32,849 bases of DNA from Desulfurococcales archaeon (lineage in GTDB: Archaea > Thermoproteota > Thermoprotei_A > Sulfolobales > NBVN01): assembly GCA_021158735.1 (NCBI GenBank), contig JAGGUC010000067.1:1-32849 (forward strand). The letters run 5' to 3'. Positions within the stretch are counted from its first letter, which is position 1. Each line of letters starts with the position of its first letter. Of the stretch, positions 1-6,638 are shown in pieces. Made by a program: the position numbers and the translations under genes. A model generated the notes under the pieces. That model was not told the origin of the DNA, did no database searches, and saw only the letters and a list, made by a program, of their open reading frames with translations.

Positions 1-904
1 ACACAACGTATACCCGCCTTAACGTACTACACTTCTGCATACACATCCTTATGTAATTCACATAACGACTCCACTCCTCAAGTAGCACCTTCTCTAGCTT
101 TCCAACTCTGACAATAGTTATGGAGATATAGTGCCCACAAACCATAGGCGCACTTATATCAAGTAAGGAGCCAACAATCTCAATAAGCTTCTCAACATCT
201 TCTTCAAGCTTATTTCTATCTACATGACCATTGTATTCCTCTAGAACTCTCTTCAACTCGTGAAGCACTATATGTTTGTATAGCGATACATCGTCAGCTC
301 TATTGATGTACTCTATGAGTTTCCTAAACTCTTCATTCTCCTCGTAGACTTTTCGTACATACTGCATGAACTCCTTCAACACGTTAACATCCCTGCTAGC
401 GTATTCACGTGCTATAGAGATTGAGAGTAGCTGTGCTAGCCTAGAACCGAAGACAGGTTCTAGGTACTGCGAGACTGCGTATGGTGCCGCCATGAGGAGC
501 GTCTTAGCTATTACTTGGTTTAGATTAGTGGTATAGGGTATTCTAACAAGCAATACACCTCTCTCAAGGTCGAGTAGAACTCCTTCCTCACTAGACCACT
601 CTACATCTACATCATACTCAATACCGAGGCCGGGAGCAGCTGACCGCCTAGATACAAGGTTCTTCAGGTACTCCCTAACGTACTCCTTATGCTTACGCTT
701 AACCAAGTGGGAAGCCAGGGGGTAGTAGACCTTAAGCTTTACGTAGCGTATAGCATTCTCAACACTTCTAAACAGCTTCATCAACACCTTGAGGATTAGG
801 TAGATAGCAAAGATAATACCAAGTACTGTAAACAACGACCTTAGAGGCTCAGGTAGCTTATCAAGTATCTCAAGTATCCTAACAATATAGCTCAAGTCTA
901 TCAA
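1..904 (-). CDS. Membrane-anchored protein of unknown function, 3' end outside window
   Basis: I do not recognise this protein. The minus strand is open for about 301 codons from 904 and runs off the left edge without a stop. Roughly residues 20-38 form one hydrophobic segment (LRSLFTVLGIIFAIYLILK), followed by a basic stretch and a long charged, mostly helical region, so it looks like a single-pass or N-terminally anchored protein with a soluble domain. I chose the TTG at 904 because a TATA box sits about 26 nt upstream, which fits a leaderless crenarchaeal start; the frame is closed by a TAA a few codons further up. It lies left of the first tRNA-fragment att core, so it may belong to a further integrated element. 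The reading frame is clean, unlike many genes to its right. Confidence 0.6.
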   Translation of the reverse strand, partial: MIDLSYIVRILEILDKLPEPLRSLFTVLGIIFAIYLILKVLMKLFRSVENAIRYVKLKVYYPLASHLVKRKHKEYVREYLKNLVSRRSAAPGLGIEYDVDVEWSSEEGVLLDLERGVLLVRIPYTTNLNQVIAKTLLMAAPYAVSQYLEPVFGSRLAQLLSISIAREYASRDVNVLKEFMQYVRKVYEENEEFRKLIEYINRADDVSLYKHIVLHELKRVLEEYNGHVDRNKLEEDVEKLIEIVGSLLDISAPMVCGHYISITIVRVGKLEKVLLEEWSRYVNYIRMCMQKCSTLRRVYVV

Positions 905-924
905 GAAATCATTAACAGCAACGA

Positions 925-933
925 ATTATAAAG
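925..933 (-). promoter_or_regulatory. TATA box for the gene ending at 904
   Basis: On the minus strand the sequence reads CCTTTATAAT. Its centre is about 26 nt before the TTG at 904, the spacing expected for an archaeal TATA box and a leaderless transcript. Confidence 0.45.
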
Positions 934-968
934 GATACCGGTTAATACTCATAACCTCTATACTACGT

Positions 969-1077
969 GGCATATCATACTTCAGTTAATACATGTTTTG
1001 ATAGCACTAATTGAATATCAGTTACATCTGTTTGGCATATCAGCTATATGCCAGCTAAGTTGGTTCTGGCATATGTC
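969..1077 (+). repeat. Short repeats left of att core 1 (GGCATATCA type)
   Basis: GGCATATCA occurs at 969-977 and 1034-1042, with GGCATATGT at 1069-1077 next to the tRNA-derived core and a weaker copy (GAATATCA) at 1013-1020. The copy at 1034 forms an inverted pair with ATATGCC at 1046-1052. The other three arm regions around the cores use GTTATATCA instead. I read these as possible integrase arm-binding sites of a different, left-hand element; this is inference from position and repetition. Confidence 0.4.
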
Positions 1078-1118
1078 TGGAGCCCCGTGGTCCGGGGTTC
1101 AAATCCCCGCGGCCCCAC
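1077..1118 (+). repeat. att core copy 1: 3' half of a tRNA gene
   Basis: The 42 bases contain part of an anticodon arm, TGGTC variable region, T arm (CGGGG TTCAAAT CCCCG), 3' acceptor strand CGGCCCC and discriminator A; here the adjoining bases complete a CCA end at 1118-1120. No matching 5' half (GGGGCCG, D arm) is present upstream, so this is not a working tRNA. The match to copy 2 is exact over 42 bp and stops abruptly on both sides. The parent tRNA identity cannot be fixed from this half; A73 excludes tRNA-Thr, so it is a different target from the one at 24780. Confidence 0.85.
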
Positions 1119-1170
1119 CACATCAAATTTATATGAATTCTGATATTGTTCTAATTGGTGGTAGTTGCCT

Positions 1171-1202
1171 TGTTATATCACTATTTTCAGATTGTTATGT
1201 CA
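1171..1202 (+). repeat. Arm-type repeats right of att core 1
   Basis: TGTTATATCAC at 1171-1181 and TGTTATGTCA at 1193-1202. The same pair, at the same spacing, follows core copy 2, and related copies precede it. This is consistent with integrase arm sites just inside the element. Confidence 0.45.
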
Positions 1203-1283
1203 GGTTCTAATGTGTAAGCTGAATTCAAAAGTGAATTCCTTGATTAGGGGTGGTGCTTCTTTGTTGACGTCAGGTTTATTGAT

Positions 1284-1823
1284 TTGAGGAGTATTCCTGA
1301 TGATGTAAGGTATAGGATATTCAACTATCTCTGGAATGTTAGGAGGGTTGGTAGTAGGAATTTAGGTATATCTTCTGCTTTAGCTAACATGGTTAAGAAC
1401 CGGAAGAGGAGAGTTACTGATAGCTTATTGAAGTGCATGTTAGAGCTACTTACACCTGAGGAGTACGCTGAGCTTGTTGAGGAAGTTACTGCTGTTAGAG
1501 TTGATTCTAATACATTTGTTAAGATTCTTGTATCAGCAGTTGCAGATCCTGCGCTAAAGCCTATCTTAGTAGAGTTCGTAAAGAATAGACTCGCGGCGGA
1601 GATGTTAGCTGAAACAACGAGGTACACGGTTACGAAGCAGGACTTGCAGGAGTTTAGGTCTGTTCTTGAGAAGAAGGTACTTGGTGAGATAATTGCGGTA
1701 TTAACAGGTCAGACAGACCTAGCTAAGGTGGAGATGGTTATCAGGCACTACTTTGGTGGATCAATAGAGAAGATGAGGGAATTTTACGATGAAAACGCGC
1801 CCCAAATATTGGAAGAAATCTAA
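1284..1823 (+). CDS. Integrase-like protein lacking the catalytic domain
   Basis: The first ~60 residues align by eye with the N-terminus of the intact integrase at 24929: both have DDVR followed by a helix, then a helix-turn-helix of the form LGI-S-...-(N/G)KR(R/K), then an acidic helix (LTPEEYAELV against LEREEFESIV). The later stretch DSNTFVKILVSAV resembles DYGLALKILGLAS of the same protein. At 179 codons it stops well before the R, KxxR and Tyr catalytic region. It sits directly after tRNA-derived core copy 1, as the full integrase sits after tRNA-Thr. Similarity continues upstream of the TTG used here (VDVRFIDL), so the original start was probably further left and may be lost to a small indel. 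It could be a truncated relic or a DNA-binding regulator or att-binding protein made from an integrase N-terminus. Confidence 0.6.
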   Translation: MRSIPDDVRYRIFNYLWNVRRVGSRNLGISSALANMVKNRKRRVTDSLLKCMLELLTPEEYAELVEEVTAVRVDSNTFVKILVSAVADPALKPILVEFVKNRLAAEMLAETTRYTVTKQDLQEFRSVLEKKVLGEIIAVLTGQTDLAKVEMVIRHYFGGSIEKMREFYDENAPQILEEI

Positions 1824-1828
1824 ATAAA

Positions 1829-1853
1829 TTTATATCTACTAGATAGATATAAA
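1829..1853. promoter_or_regulatory. Palindromic operator/promoter before the first phosphoesterase gene
   Basis: Perfect inverted repeat with 10-bp arms, TTTATATCTA and TAGATATAAA, separated by 5 bp. The arms contain the TATA-like element of the downstream gene. A diverged copy at 2688-2712 occupies the same place before the second phosphoesterase gene, so one repressor could control both. Confidence 0.55.
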
Positions 1854-1868
1854 TTGGTGGAAGGGAAA

Positions 1869-2705
1869 GTGAAGATCTGTTGTGTCGGTGATATACACTA
1901 TCCGTATAGGGTAAGTTTGGAGGAGATAGTCGATAATATAGATGACGCTTGCTTTGATTCCGATATACTCGTTCTTGTAGGTGATATAACGTCTAGTGGT
2001 AACTTAGACTACGTTAGAAAGATGTTAACTAAAATTAAAGAAGCTGTTGACTCTCTCTGTTCTGGTAATTCCGGGTAACCACGACATTTATGTGGATTAT
2101 AGTGAATTATCTAGAGGCATTATCTCATTACTTAAACTGTCCATGTCCAATACTTTAGTTGAAAAGTTAGGCTGTGTAGCTTTAATGAAAGGATCGTTCA
2201 TCTTAAATAGTATAGGTTTTGTAGGTTCGATTGGATGGTATGATTACTCGTTTGCTCCCAATTGGCTCGGGCTTAGCTTAGAGGATTTTAGAGCTAAGTC
2301 TTATAGCTTGCAGGTGTGGGCTGATGAGAATTACATTAAATTGCCTTTCCAGATGAAGAATTCACGTTATATCTAGTTAATAAGTTAGAAGAAGATATCA
2401 GAAGGATCTACGATAAAGTAGATAAAATAGTTGTAGCTTTACACCATTTACCATTTAGAGAATTAGAACACTACAAGCTCAGAGCGGAATGAGACTACTT
2501 CTCGACTTTTATGGGCTCCGAAAGCTTTGGATACATCATTAAGAAGTATAGTGATAAGGTAAGGTTAGTGTTGTTCGGTCATCAACATAATGGTGTAGAG
2601 ACCAAGATATGAAAGGAAGTTAAGGGTGTTAAGTGCTGCAACTGCGCATCCTCGCTGCCACTTGTAGTTAAAAAACCTAAGACTAGATTTATATCTATCA
2701 GATAG
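1869..2705 (+). pseudogene. Calcineurin-like metallophosphoesterase, broken
   Basis: Metallophosphoesterases use a two-metal site built from five motifs. All are recognisable here but spread over frames: GDIH and GDIT in the first frame (1869-2075), GNHD in the second (about 2050-2376), and HHLPF and GHQHNG back in a third frame to 2705. The breaks are a frameshift near 2050-2060, one near 2353 (a missing base around CCTTTCC), and two in-frame TGA codons in the last third. The likely start is GTG 1869 behind GGTGGAAGGG rather than the TTG at 1854, because the next, related gene starts at the matching point. Substrate is unknown. The end overlaps the promoter palindrome of the second copy, suggesting a tandem duplication followed by divergence. 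Confidence 0.75.
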
Positions 2706-2712
2706 GTATGTA
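2688..2712. promoter_or_regulatory. Second, imperfect copy of the phosphoesterase promoter palindrome
   Basis: The left arm TTTATATCTA (2688-2697) is identical to that at 1829-1838. The spacer TCAGA and right arm TAGGTATGTA have drifted. It lies about 20 bp before the ATG at 2732, as the first copy lies before GTG 1869. Confidence 0.5.
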
Positions 2713-2731
2713 TCTATGTGGGGATGGGAAA

Positions 2732-3451
2732 ATGAAAATAATGGTTATAAGCGACTTGCATTATGATAAGCGTGTATTTAAAGGAATTGACGGGTCTAGG
2801 GCATGGGAGTGGCTGTTATCAATAGTAGATTATTATGGGCTTGATTATCTGTTAAGCTGTGGAGATTGGGGTACTGGTATTAGCTTCGAGGAATTCTATG
2901 AGTTGCTTGAGAAAACTATTGTCTTGAGTGTCTACGGCAACCACGAGAACATGGATGTTCTAACCAAACTGTACAATGTTAAGACTAGTGAATACCTACC
3001 TGTACTCATGGAAGATGCTAGAATATATGAATTTAGTGAGTTAAGGATAGCAGGTATAAGCGGGGTCATAGCTAAGAAGAGGAAGACGAAGAAGGGAGTT
3101 CCGAGACGAACACCTGGAGAATTCCTAGAAGCTGCCGAGAAGCTAAGGAACAAGAACATAGATGTACTACTCATACATTAGACACTCTACCTCCCAAACC
3201 TGTTCCCGTTCACGGCGCAGGGTTTCCGCTCGTTAACTGCTTTAGAAACCGTAAGAATAATTAAACCAAGACTAGTAATTAACGGGCACATGCATAGTGG
3301 AGGCTATAGGACACATGATTTTCCGTGGAGAACAAAGTATATCTACATAGATTCTTCGCAGAAGGAGAGACATTACCTAATATTAAATACAAATAATATG
3401 GACTTAGAAGTGTGGAGAGACTTCGAAGTAGTTGATGAAGTTGAGGTGTAG
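2732..3451 (+). pseudogene. Second metallophosphoesterase, intact except one in-frame TAG
   Basis: Five family motifs are in one frame: SDLHYD (motif I), CGDWG (II), GNHENM (III), LLIH (IV) and GHMHSG (V). A single TAG at 3179-3181 follows LLIH immediately; beyond it the same frame stays open for 89 codons to the natural stop at 3451 and includes motif V. The stop-terminated product would lack the last metal-binding histidines. I prefer ATG 2732 (MKIMVISDLH), with GGGGATGGGA just upstream, over the ATG eight codons earlier. Its neighbour at 1869 is a paralogue with the same promoter. The stop is most simply a recent nonsense mutation or a sequence error. Substrate unknown. Confidence 0.75.
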
Positions 3452-3456
3452 AAAGC

Positions 3457-3513
3457 TTTATACCTTATTTAAACATTATATGTTACTGGAGTAACAACTG
3501 TTACAGTTGTTAC
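3457..3513 (+). promoter_or_regulatory. TATA element followed by a compound palindrome
   Basis: TTTATA at 3457-3462 is followed about 25 nt later by GTTACT-GG-AGTAAC (3482-3495), overlapping a perfect palindrome with 10-bp arms GTAACAACTG and CAGTTGTTAC around TTA (3491-3513). GTAAC/GTTAC half-sites occur four times. The palindrome falls where transcription from this TATA box would start, as an operator would. It could alternatively be a cruciform or a termination structure for the gene ending at 3451. Confidence 0.4.
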
Positions 3514-3575
3514 CGCCGCGGAGTGGCCCCCACGGTGAGGGAGGGATGAGTCGTGGGCTCTGCCGTGACGCGGCG
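3514..3575 (+). ncRNA. Candidate structured RNA, GC-rich hairpin in AT-rich DNA
   Basis: This 62-nt block is strikingly GC-rich compared with its surroundings, the usual mark of structured RNA in hyperthermophiles. Its ends pair perfectly over 7 bp (CGCCGCG at 3514-3520 with CGCGGCG at 3569-3575). Inside, CCCACG can pair with CGTGGG, or CACGG with CCGTG. It contains no open frame of note. It is not a tRNA, and I see no clear C/D boxes; a 3' ACA box is not in the right place for a typical H/ACA RNA. The strand is assumed from the promoter-like sequence at 3457. Confidence 0.35.
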
Positions 3576-3582
3576 ACTTTCT

Positions 3583-4047
3583 CTACTTTTCGAATCTCCT
3601 GAGCTCTTCCCTAAACCTCTTAGGATTGTTCTTGAGAAGAATCCTGAAGTAATTAGCTAGATTATCTGTTATAGTTATCAGGTTGTTCATGTACTTAGCC
3701 TTGGGTTCGCTTTCAAGCACCTTAGGTTCGTAGCTTATGTACCTGCTGAGTTTGTTGTCCGCAATTATTAGTGCAGGTCTATAGCGATGTAGAAGGCTTT
3801 CCACAGCATCTATTGATTGGACAACTTGGGCTAAGTCAATCACCTCTCTTAACTTGCTGTACCTCCTAGAGAAGAACCTTAGATAACTAGCTCTCCTACT
3901 AGAAGAAACCCTACGAAAATGTCTTAGCCCAGTACAGAGACGGCCAAACACCCTACTCTTCAAAACGTGCTCTCTCATGCCAACTAGAGCTATTATTCTA
4001 GGACCGTCCTCACTAAGGTCTATAGCTATTATTAAGTTGCTTAAATC
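3583..4047 (-). CDS. Possible RNase H-fold protein of a mobile element, start damaged or non-canonical
   Basis: Clean reading is certain from ATG 3978 (131 residues), but the same frame continues upstream for 23 codons and encodes LIIAIDLSEDGPRIIALVG, which looks like the first beta-hairpin with catalytic Asp of an RNase H/RuvC-type fold. That segment has no ATG, GTG or TTG. A good Shine-Dalgarno (GGTGATG, 4055-4049) precedes a GTG that is one base out of frame, so an indel next to the start codon is likely. The middle is very basic (many Arg), as in nucleic-acid-binding proteins. It follows the gene at 4067-4420 on the same strand by 19 bp, so the two probably form an operon. Nuclease or resolvase activity is a guess from one motif. 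Confidence 0.5.
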   Translation of the reverse strand, partial: DLSNLIIAIDLSEDGPRIIALVGMREHVLKSRVFGRLCTGLRHFRRVSSSRRASYLRFFSRRYSKLREVIDLAQVVQSIDAVESLLHRYRPALIIADNKLSRYISYEPKVLESEPKAKYMNNLITITDNLANYFRILLKNNPKRFREELRRFEK

Positions 4048-4066
4048 ACATCACCTATAGTTTTTG

Positions 4067-4420
4067 CTATAGCTTTAGGTTCTTAAGCTTGTAGTACTTC
4101 CTATGTAATTTCTTTTCTGCCCATACTTTTGCTGCTTCCACAATTTCTGTTGGTAGTTTTTCTAAATCTACAGGCCTAGATAGCTCTAGTTCACATGTTA
4201 TATTGTGTTTCTCACACTTAAGATAGAGTGATAGTGCAAATGCTAGCTCTAGCCCTCTATCGGGAAACAAGAAATACACATAGTCTTGTGAGTAAGCGAT
4301 TTCACCTTGTAATTTGATGTGCTTCCTCTTCTGATTTCTCCTGAACTTCTTGATGTTATTGAGAATGAATTCTCTTAGGTTTTTATTCTGTACTTTCCTT
4401 GGAATTCTCAGTATTATCAT
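4067..4420 (-). CDS. Small basic protein of the integrated element, unknown function
   Basis: 117 residues, lysine-rich, with an N-terminal MIILRIPRKVQNKNLREFIL and a mixed alpha/beta pattern. I recognise no family. It starts at an ATG with AGGT a few bases upstream and shares a TATA-rich intergenic region with the divergent gene at 4528. It is first in a minus-strand pair with the RNase H-like gene. Frame and ends look intact. Confidence 0.55.
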   Translation of the reverse strand: MIILRIPRKVQNKNLREFILNNIKKFRRNQKRKHIKLQGEIAYSQDYVYFLFPDRGLELAFALSLYLKCEKHNITCELELSRPVDLEKLPTEIVEAAKVWAEKKLHRKYYKLKNLKL

Positions 4421-4449
4421 AATTCTTACCTGTTTTAATTATGCTGAAG

Positions 4450-4461
4450 TTAATATATAAA
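4450..4461. promoter_or_regulatory. Bidirectional TATA region
   Basis: TTAATATATAAA lies between divergent genes, about 35 bp before the ATG at 4420 (minus) and about 70 bp before GTG 4528 (plus). It reads as a TATA box in both directions. Confidence 0.35.
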
Positions 4462-4527
4462 TTGATGACTATGGTAGTAGTTGATATTTATTTGTAGATA
4501 TTAGCGTTGTTTTGTTGGGGCAACGGC

Positions 4528-5520
4528 GTGAGGGCTGCGTCGCAACTGCTGGCGCTGTTGATTTCGGAGGCTATAGTTGTTGGGCTAGCTGTTGCTGGGA
4601 GTGGAATTTTAAGTAATATTTTGCTTAGGCAGTCGCCGAGAGGTGGGAGTTTAGTTTTGGCTGGTTTCGAGTGGTGGTGGGAGGAACGTGAAGGTAATGG
4701 TTTTGTTATTTATGTGCGCGGAGTCGTTTCTAACATAGGTGTTGATGAGGTTAATATAACGGGCGTGTGGGTAGCTATTAATGGTGTTAACTATAATTTA
4801 AGATTCACTGCTAATGCTAACTTAAAATCTAACGAGTGGACAGAGGTTTTTGCTAACGGAAAAATAGTTTCTCTACCAAACAATAGTAGACTTACAGTAT
4901 TTGTTAGGTACTGTACAATAAGTAAATGTTCAGTTAGCTTTGTAGGTGCCAATATAAAGAGTTCTAGGTATTTAGTGAGGGAGGTTTACTATACAATTAC
5001 ACTTCCTGGGTACACTACTGTTACTAGAACGAGGACTTACACTGTAACTTATACTTATACAGTTACAAGTAATGTTGGGGAAACTAGTACTGTTATTAGT
5101 ACGCTTACTGAAACTGTAACTAGTGTTGCGACAGCTACGCAAACAAATACAGTTACAGTAACTACAACTGTTATTACTACAGCTACTGCAACTAAACCTG
5201 CGTGGCCTGTTAAGTTTGAAGCATGTTATGATGTTAATAATAACATAAATGTATATGGGGTGCTACAAAAACCTGTGCGCAAGGAGCCTATTCCTTATAT
5301 TGTTAAGTACTTAAGGTGTAACGTGTTTGGGTGCGATGTTCTTGCTGTAAAGGTGTTTGAATGGAAGACTGACCGAACATTCTATAGCAGGTACAGACCC
5401 GTATCAGTCGGTTCTCTGAGTTCTCTAAGAATAGAGATATGGAGTGTTGATTGGTACAGTAGTAAAATTATTCAGAAAATTTATGATCAGACTGTTGACA
5501 CCAGTATTAGATGTGCTTAG
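4528..5520 (+). CDS. Pilin-like secreted or surface protein with a Thr/Val-rich stalk
   Basis: From GTG 4528 the N-terminus is VRAASQLLALLISEAIVVGL, the pattern of archaeal type IV pilin-like precursors: a short basic leader, then Ser-Gln, then a hydrophobic helix. A beta-rich head follows (residues ~40-160, with two Cys at 131 and 136 counted from this start). Next come about 65 residues dominated by Thr, Val and Tyr (TVTRTRTYTVTYTYTVTSNV and similar), a typical glycosylated stalk, and a C-terminal domain with several Cys. I prefer GTG 4528 to the TTG seven codons earlier because it puts the basic leader in place. The role may be virion, pilus or adhesion at the cell surface. Frame intact, unlike its neighbours. 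Confidence 0.65.
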   Translation: MRAASQLLALLISEAIVVGLAVAGSGILSNILLRQSPRGGSLVLAGFEWWWEEREGNGFVIYVRGVVSNIGVDEVNITGVWVAINGVNYNLRFTANANLKSNEWTEVFANGKIVSLPNNSRLTVFVRYCTISKCSVSFVGANIKSSRYLVREVYYTITLPGYTTVTRTRTYTVTYTYTVTSNVGETSTVISTLTETVTSVATATQTNTVTVTTTVITTATATKPAWPVKFEACYDVNNNINVYGVLQKPVRKEPIPYIVKYLRCNVFGCDVLAVKVFEWKTDRTFYSRYRPVSVGSLSSLRIEIWSVDWYSSKIIQKIYDQTVDTSIRCA

Positions 5521-5547
5521 CAGTATACATTAATAAGTTGAATGCTA

Positions 5548-5953
5548 TTAAGTACATTTTGCGTTTTTGCTTGTTTTAAGCTGTTGTTGCAGTGCCTGTT
5601 GTAGGTGTTGTATAAATAGCTGTAGCTGTATTTCTCTCTGCAATCCTTCTCTAAATGGGGAATGTTTGAATGATATCATGCATTTGTTGCTGTTAGTTAC
5701 GTGTATTAATACGTGCGGGTGCTGTATTGTGTATGCGTCTCGCAACTCTATACCGTACTTTTTAAGTACATGTTCTAGTTTTTGTACCGCCTCTAGCGTT
5801 AGGCATACTTTATGCCCTGCTTTTATTAGTTGCACTATTTTGTGCTATTTTGTGCGCGAACTCATTGTCGTTTTGTATCTTAAATATTTTCTTCATTTCG
5901 TCATAGAGATCTTCCGTTTGTGCTTGTGCGCGTTTAACTGGCATAGCTCCCAT
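5548..5953 (-). pseudogene. Unknown mobile-element protein broken by a 10-bp tandem duplication
   Basis: Two minus-strand frames join perfectly if one copy of the tandem repeat at 5835-5854 is removed. The first frame starts MGAMPVKRAQAQTEDLYDEM at ATG 5953 and runs to NEFAHKI; the second continues VQLIKAGHKVCLTLEAVQKL and ends in a Gln-rich helix at 5548. The repaired product would be about 131 residues, helical and charged, with no family I know. With the duplication present, the upstream frame ends about 47 codons in, and the downstream frame could only be read from a GTG at 5835. The protein resembles small DNA-binding or structural proteins of archaeal plasmids and viruses only in general composition. 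Confidence 0.55.
5835..5854 (+). repeat. Perfect 10-bp tandem duplication inside a gene
   Basis: CTATTTTGTG occurs twice head to tail (5835-5844, 5845-5854). Ten bases is not a multiple of three, so the duplication shifts the frame of the minus-strand gene 5953-5548; deleting one copy restores a continuous frame. This fits replication slippage. Confidence 0.85.
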
Positions 5954-6090
5954 TTTATTGCTTACTACGTTTAAAAAAGGTGTGAGTAGCTGTGTGCAAG
6001 TAGTTTTGCGGTATTTAATTATTTATTTGTTTTTTACCGTTGTCTTCTGAGCTGTCATAATAATTAAAAAATGCGGGGCTGGGAGGATGC

Positions 6091-6204
6091 ATGTTCAAAG
6101 AAGTACAGCAAAATCCGTTTATAAAATTAAGCGTGTTAGTTATGATGCTAGCTCTTCTAGTTCTGGTAATGGTGCTTCTGTATATTATAGTATATATAAT
6201 ATGA
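6091..6204 (+). CDS. 37-residue single-pass membrane protein
   Basis: ATG 6091 lies 4 nt after a strong GGAGG. The product begins MFKEVQQNPFIKLS and then has a ~22-residue unbroken hydrophobic helix. Its stop TGA (6202-6204) overlaps the ATG (6201) of the next gene as ATGA, so the two are likely translationally coupled. Tiny membrane proteins of this kind are common in crenarchaeal virus and plasmid genomes. Function unknown. Confidence 0.55.
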   Translation: MFKEVQQNPFIKLSVLVMMLALLVLVMVLLYIIVYII

Positions 6205-6638
6205 CATGGTTGAGGGGTGGGCGCTGGTGGCTGTTTCCTGATGAGGTTGTTTCGGGTTCTAGGTTTGTCGAATCTGTTGGTGGTGATGTTTATTGGTTGA
6301 TGAGGCGTTTTGTTGATAGGGGGTTTAATGTTGATGTTCTTGGTGTTGATGCTACTGCGGGGTACGGTAAGAGTCTTGCTGCGGTTAAGCTTTGTGTTGA
6401 TCTTAGCTATGATGGTTGGCTCATTATTATCGCTTTCCATAGTCACGAGCTTGGTCGTAAATTGTTTGAGTATGTTCTTCGCTATGCGTTTATTCGTGAG
6501 CACTTGGTTGGTAAGAACTGGATTGGTAAGGTTCTTGCTCGGGGTTCTCTTGTTCTTCCTCGTGTGATCTATGTTGGTGGTATGGAGCGTTACTGCCCGC
6601 TGATGTGGTTGCTGGCAACTACATTAATATGTCGTTAA
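6201..6638 (+). pseudogene. N-terminal piece of an XPD/Rad3-like ATPase
   Basis: Starting at the coupled ATG 6201 (MTWLRGGRWWLFPDEVV), the protein has a Walker A loop ATAGYGKS at about residues 55-62, then FHSHELGRKL, the position of helicase motif Ia, then VIYVGGMERYCPL. The last element matches the spot in the cellular helicase at 18699 where IYSGRKMCPLL supplies the first Fe-S cluster cysteine. The frame then diverges and stops after 145 residues, before DEAH and the whole second RecA domain. So this is a 3'-deleted superfamily 2 ATPase carried by the element. A residual function in DNA binding cannot be excluded but is unlikely. Confidence 0.6.

Noticed and set aside
1077..1118. Assigning the tRNA fragment to Pro (TGG) or Gln (CTG)
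   Set aside because: The bases at its 5' edge suggest either, but with a normal variable loop the anticodon numbering does not give U33 or the usual base 37, so identity is left open.
1060..1121. A complete tRNA gene at the first core
   Set aside because: T arm and 3' acceptor are perfect, but no D arm or 5' acceptor strand (GGGGCCG) exists upstream.
998..1210. 70-codon open frame running through the tRNA-derived core
   Set aside because: It reads a structural RNA fragment and repeat DNA; the same frame in copy 2 hits a stop soon after the core, and the sequence is not integrase-like.
3179..3181. TAG as a pyrrolysine codon
   Set aside because: No Pyl machinery is in view, the family needs no such residue, and the neighbouring gene carries random TGA stops; nonsense mutation is simpler.
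5567..5974. Plus-strand 135-codon frame rich in Cys and Leu
   Set aside because: It is the complement of the minus-strand gene 5953-5548, whose coding composition and repairable frame are more convincing.
6087..6200. N-terminal extension of the XPD-like ATPase to 6087
   Set aside because: GGAGG abuts that ATG with no spacing, and the DNA instead encodes the coupled membrane protein in another frame; ATG 6201 is the better start.
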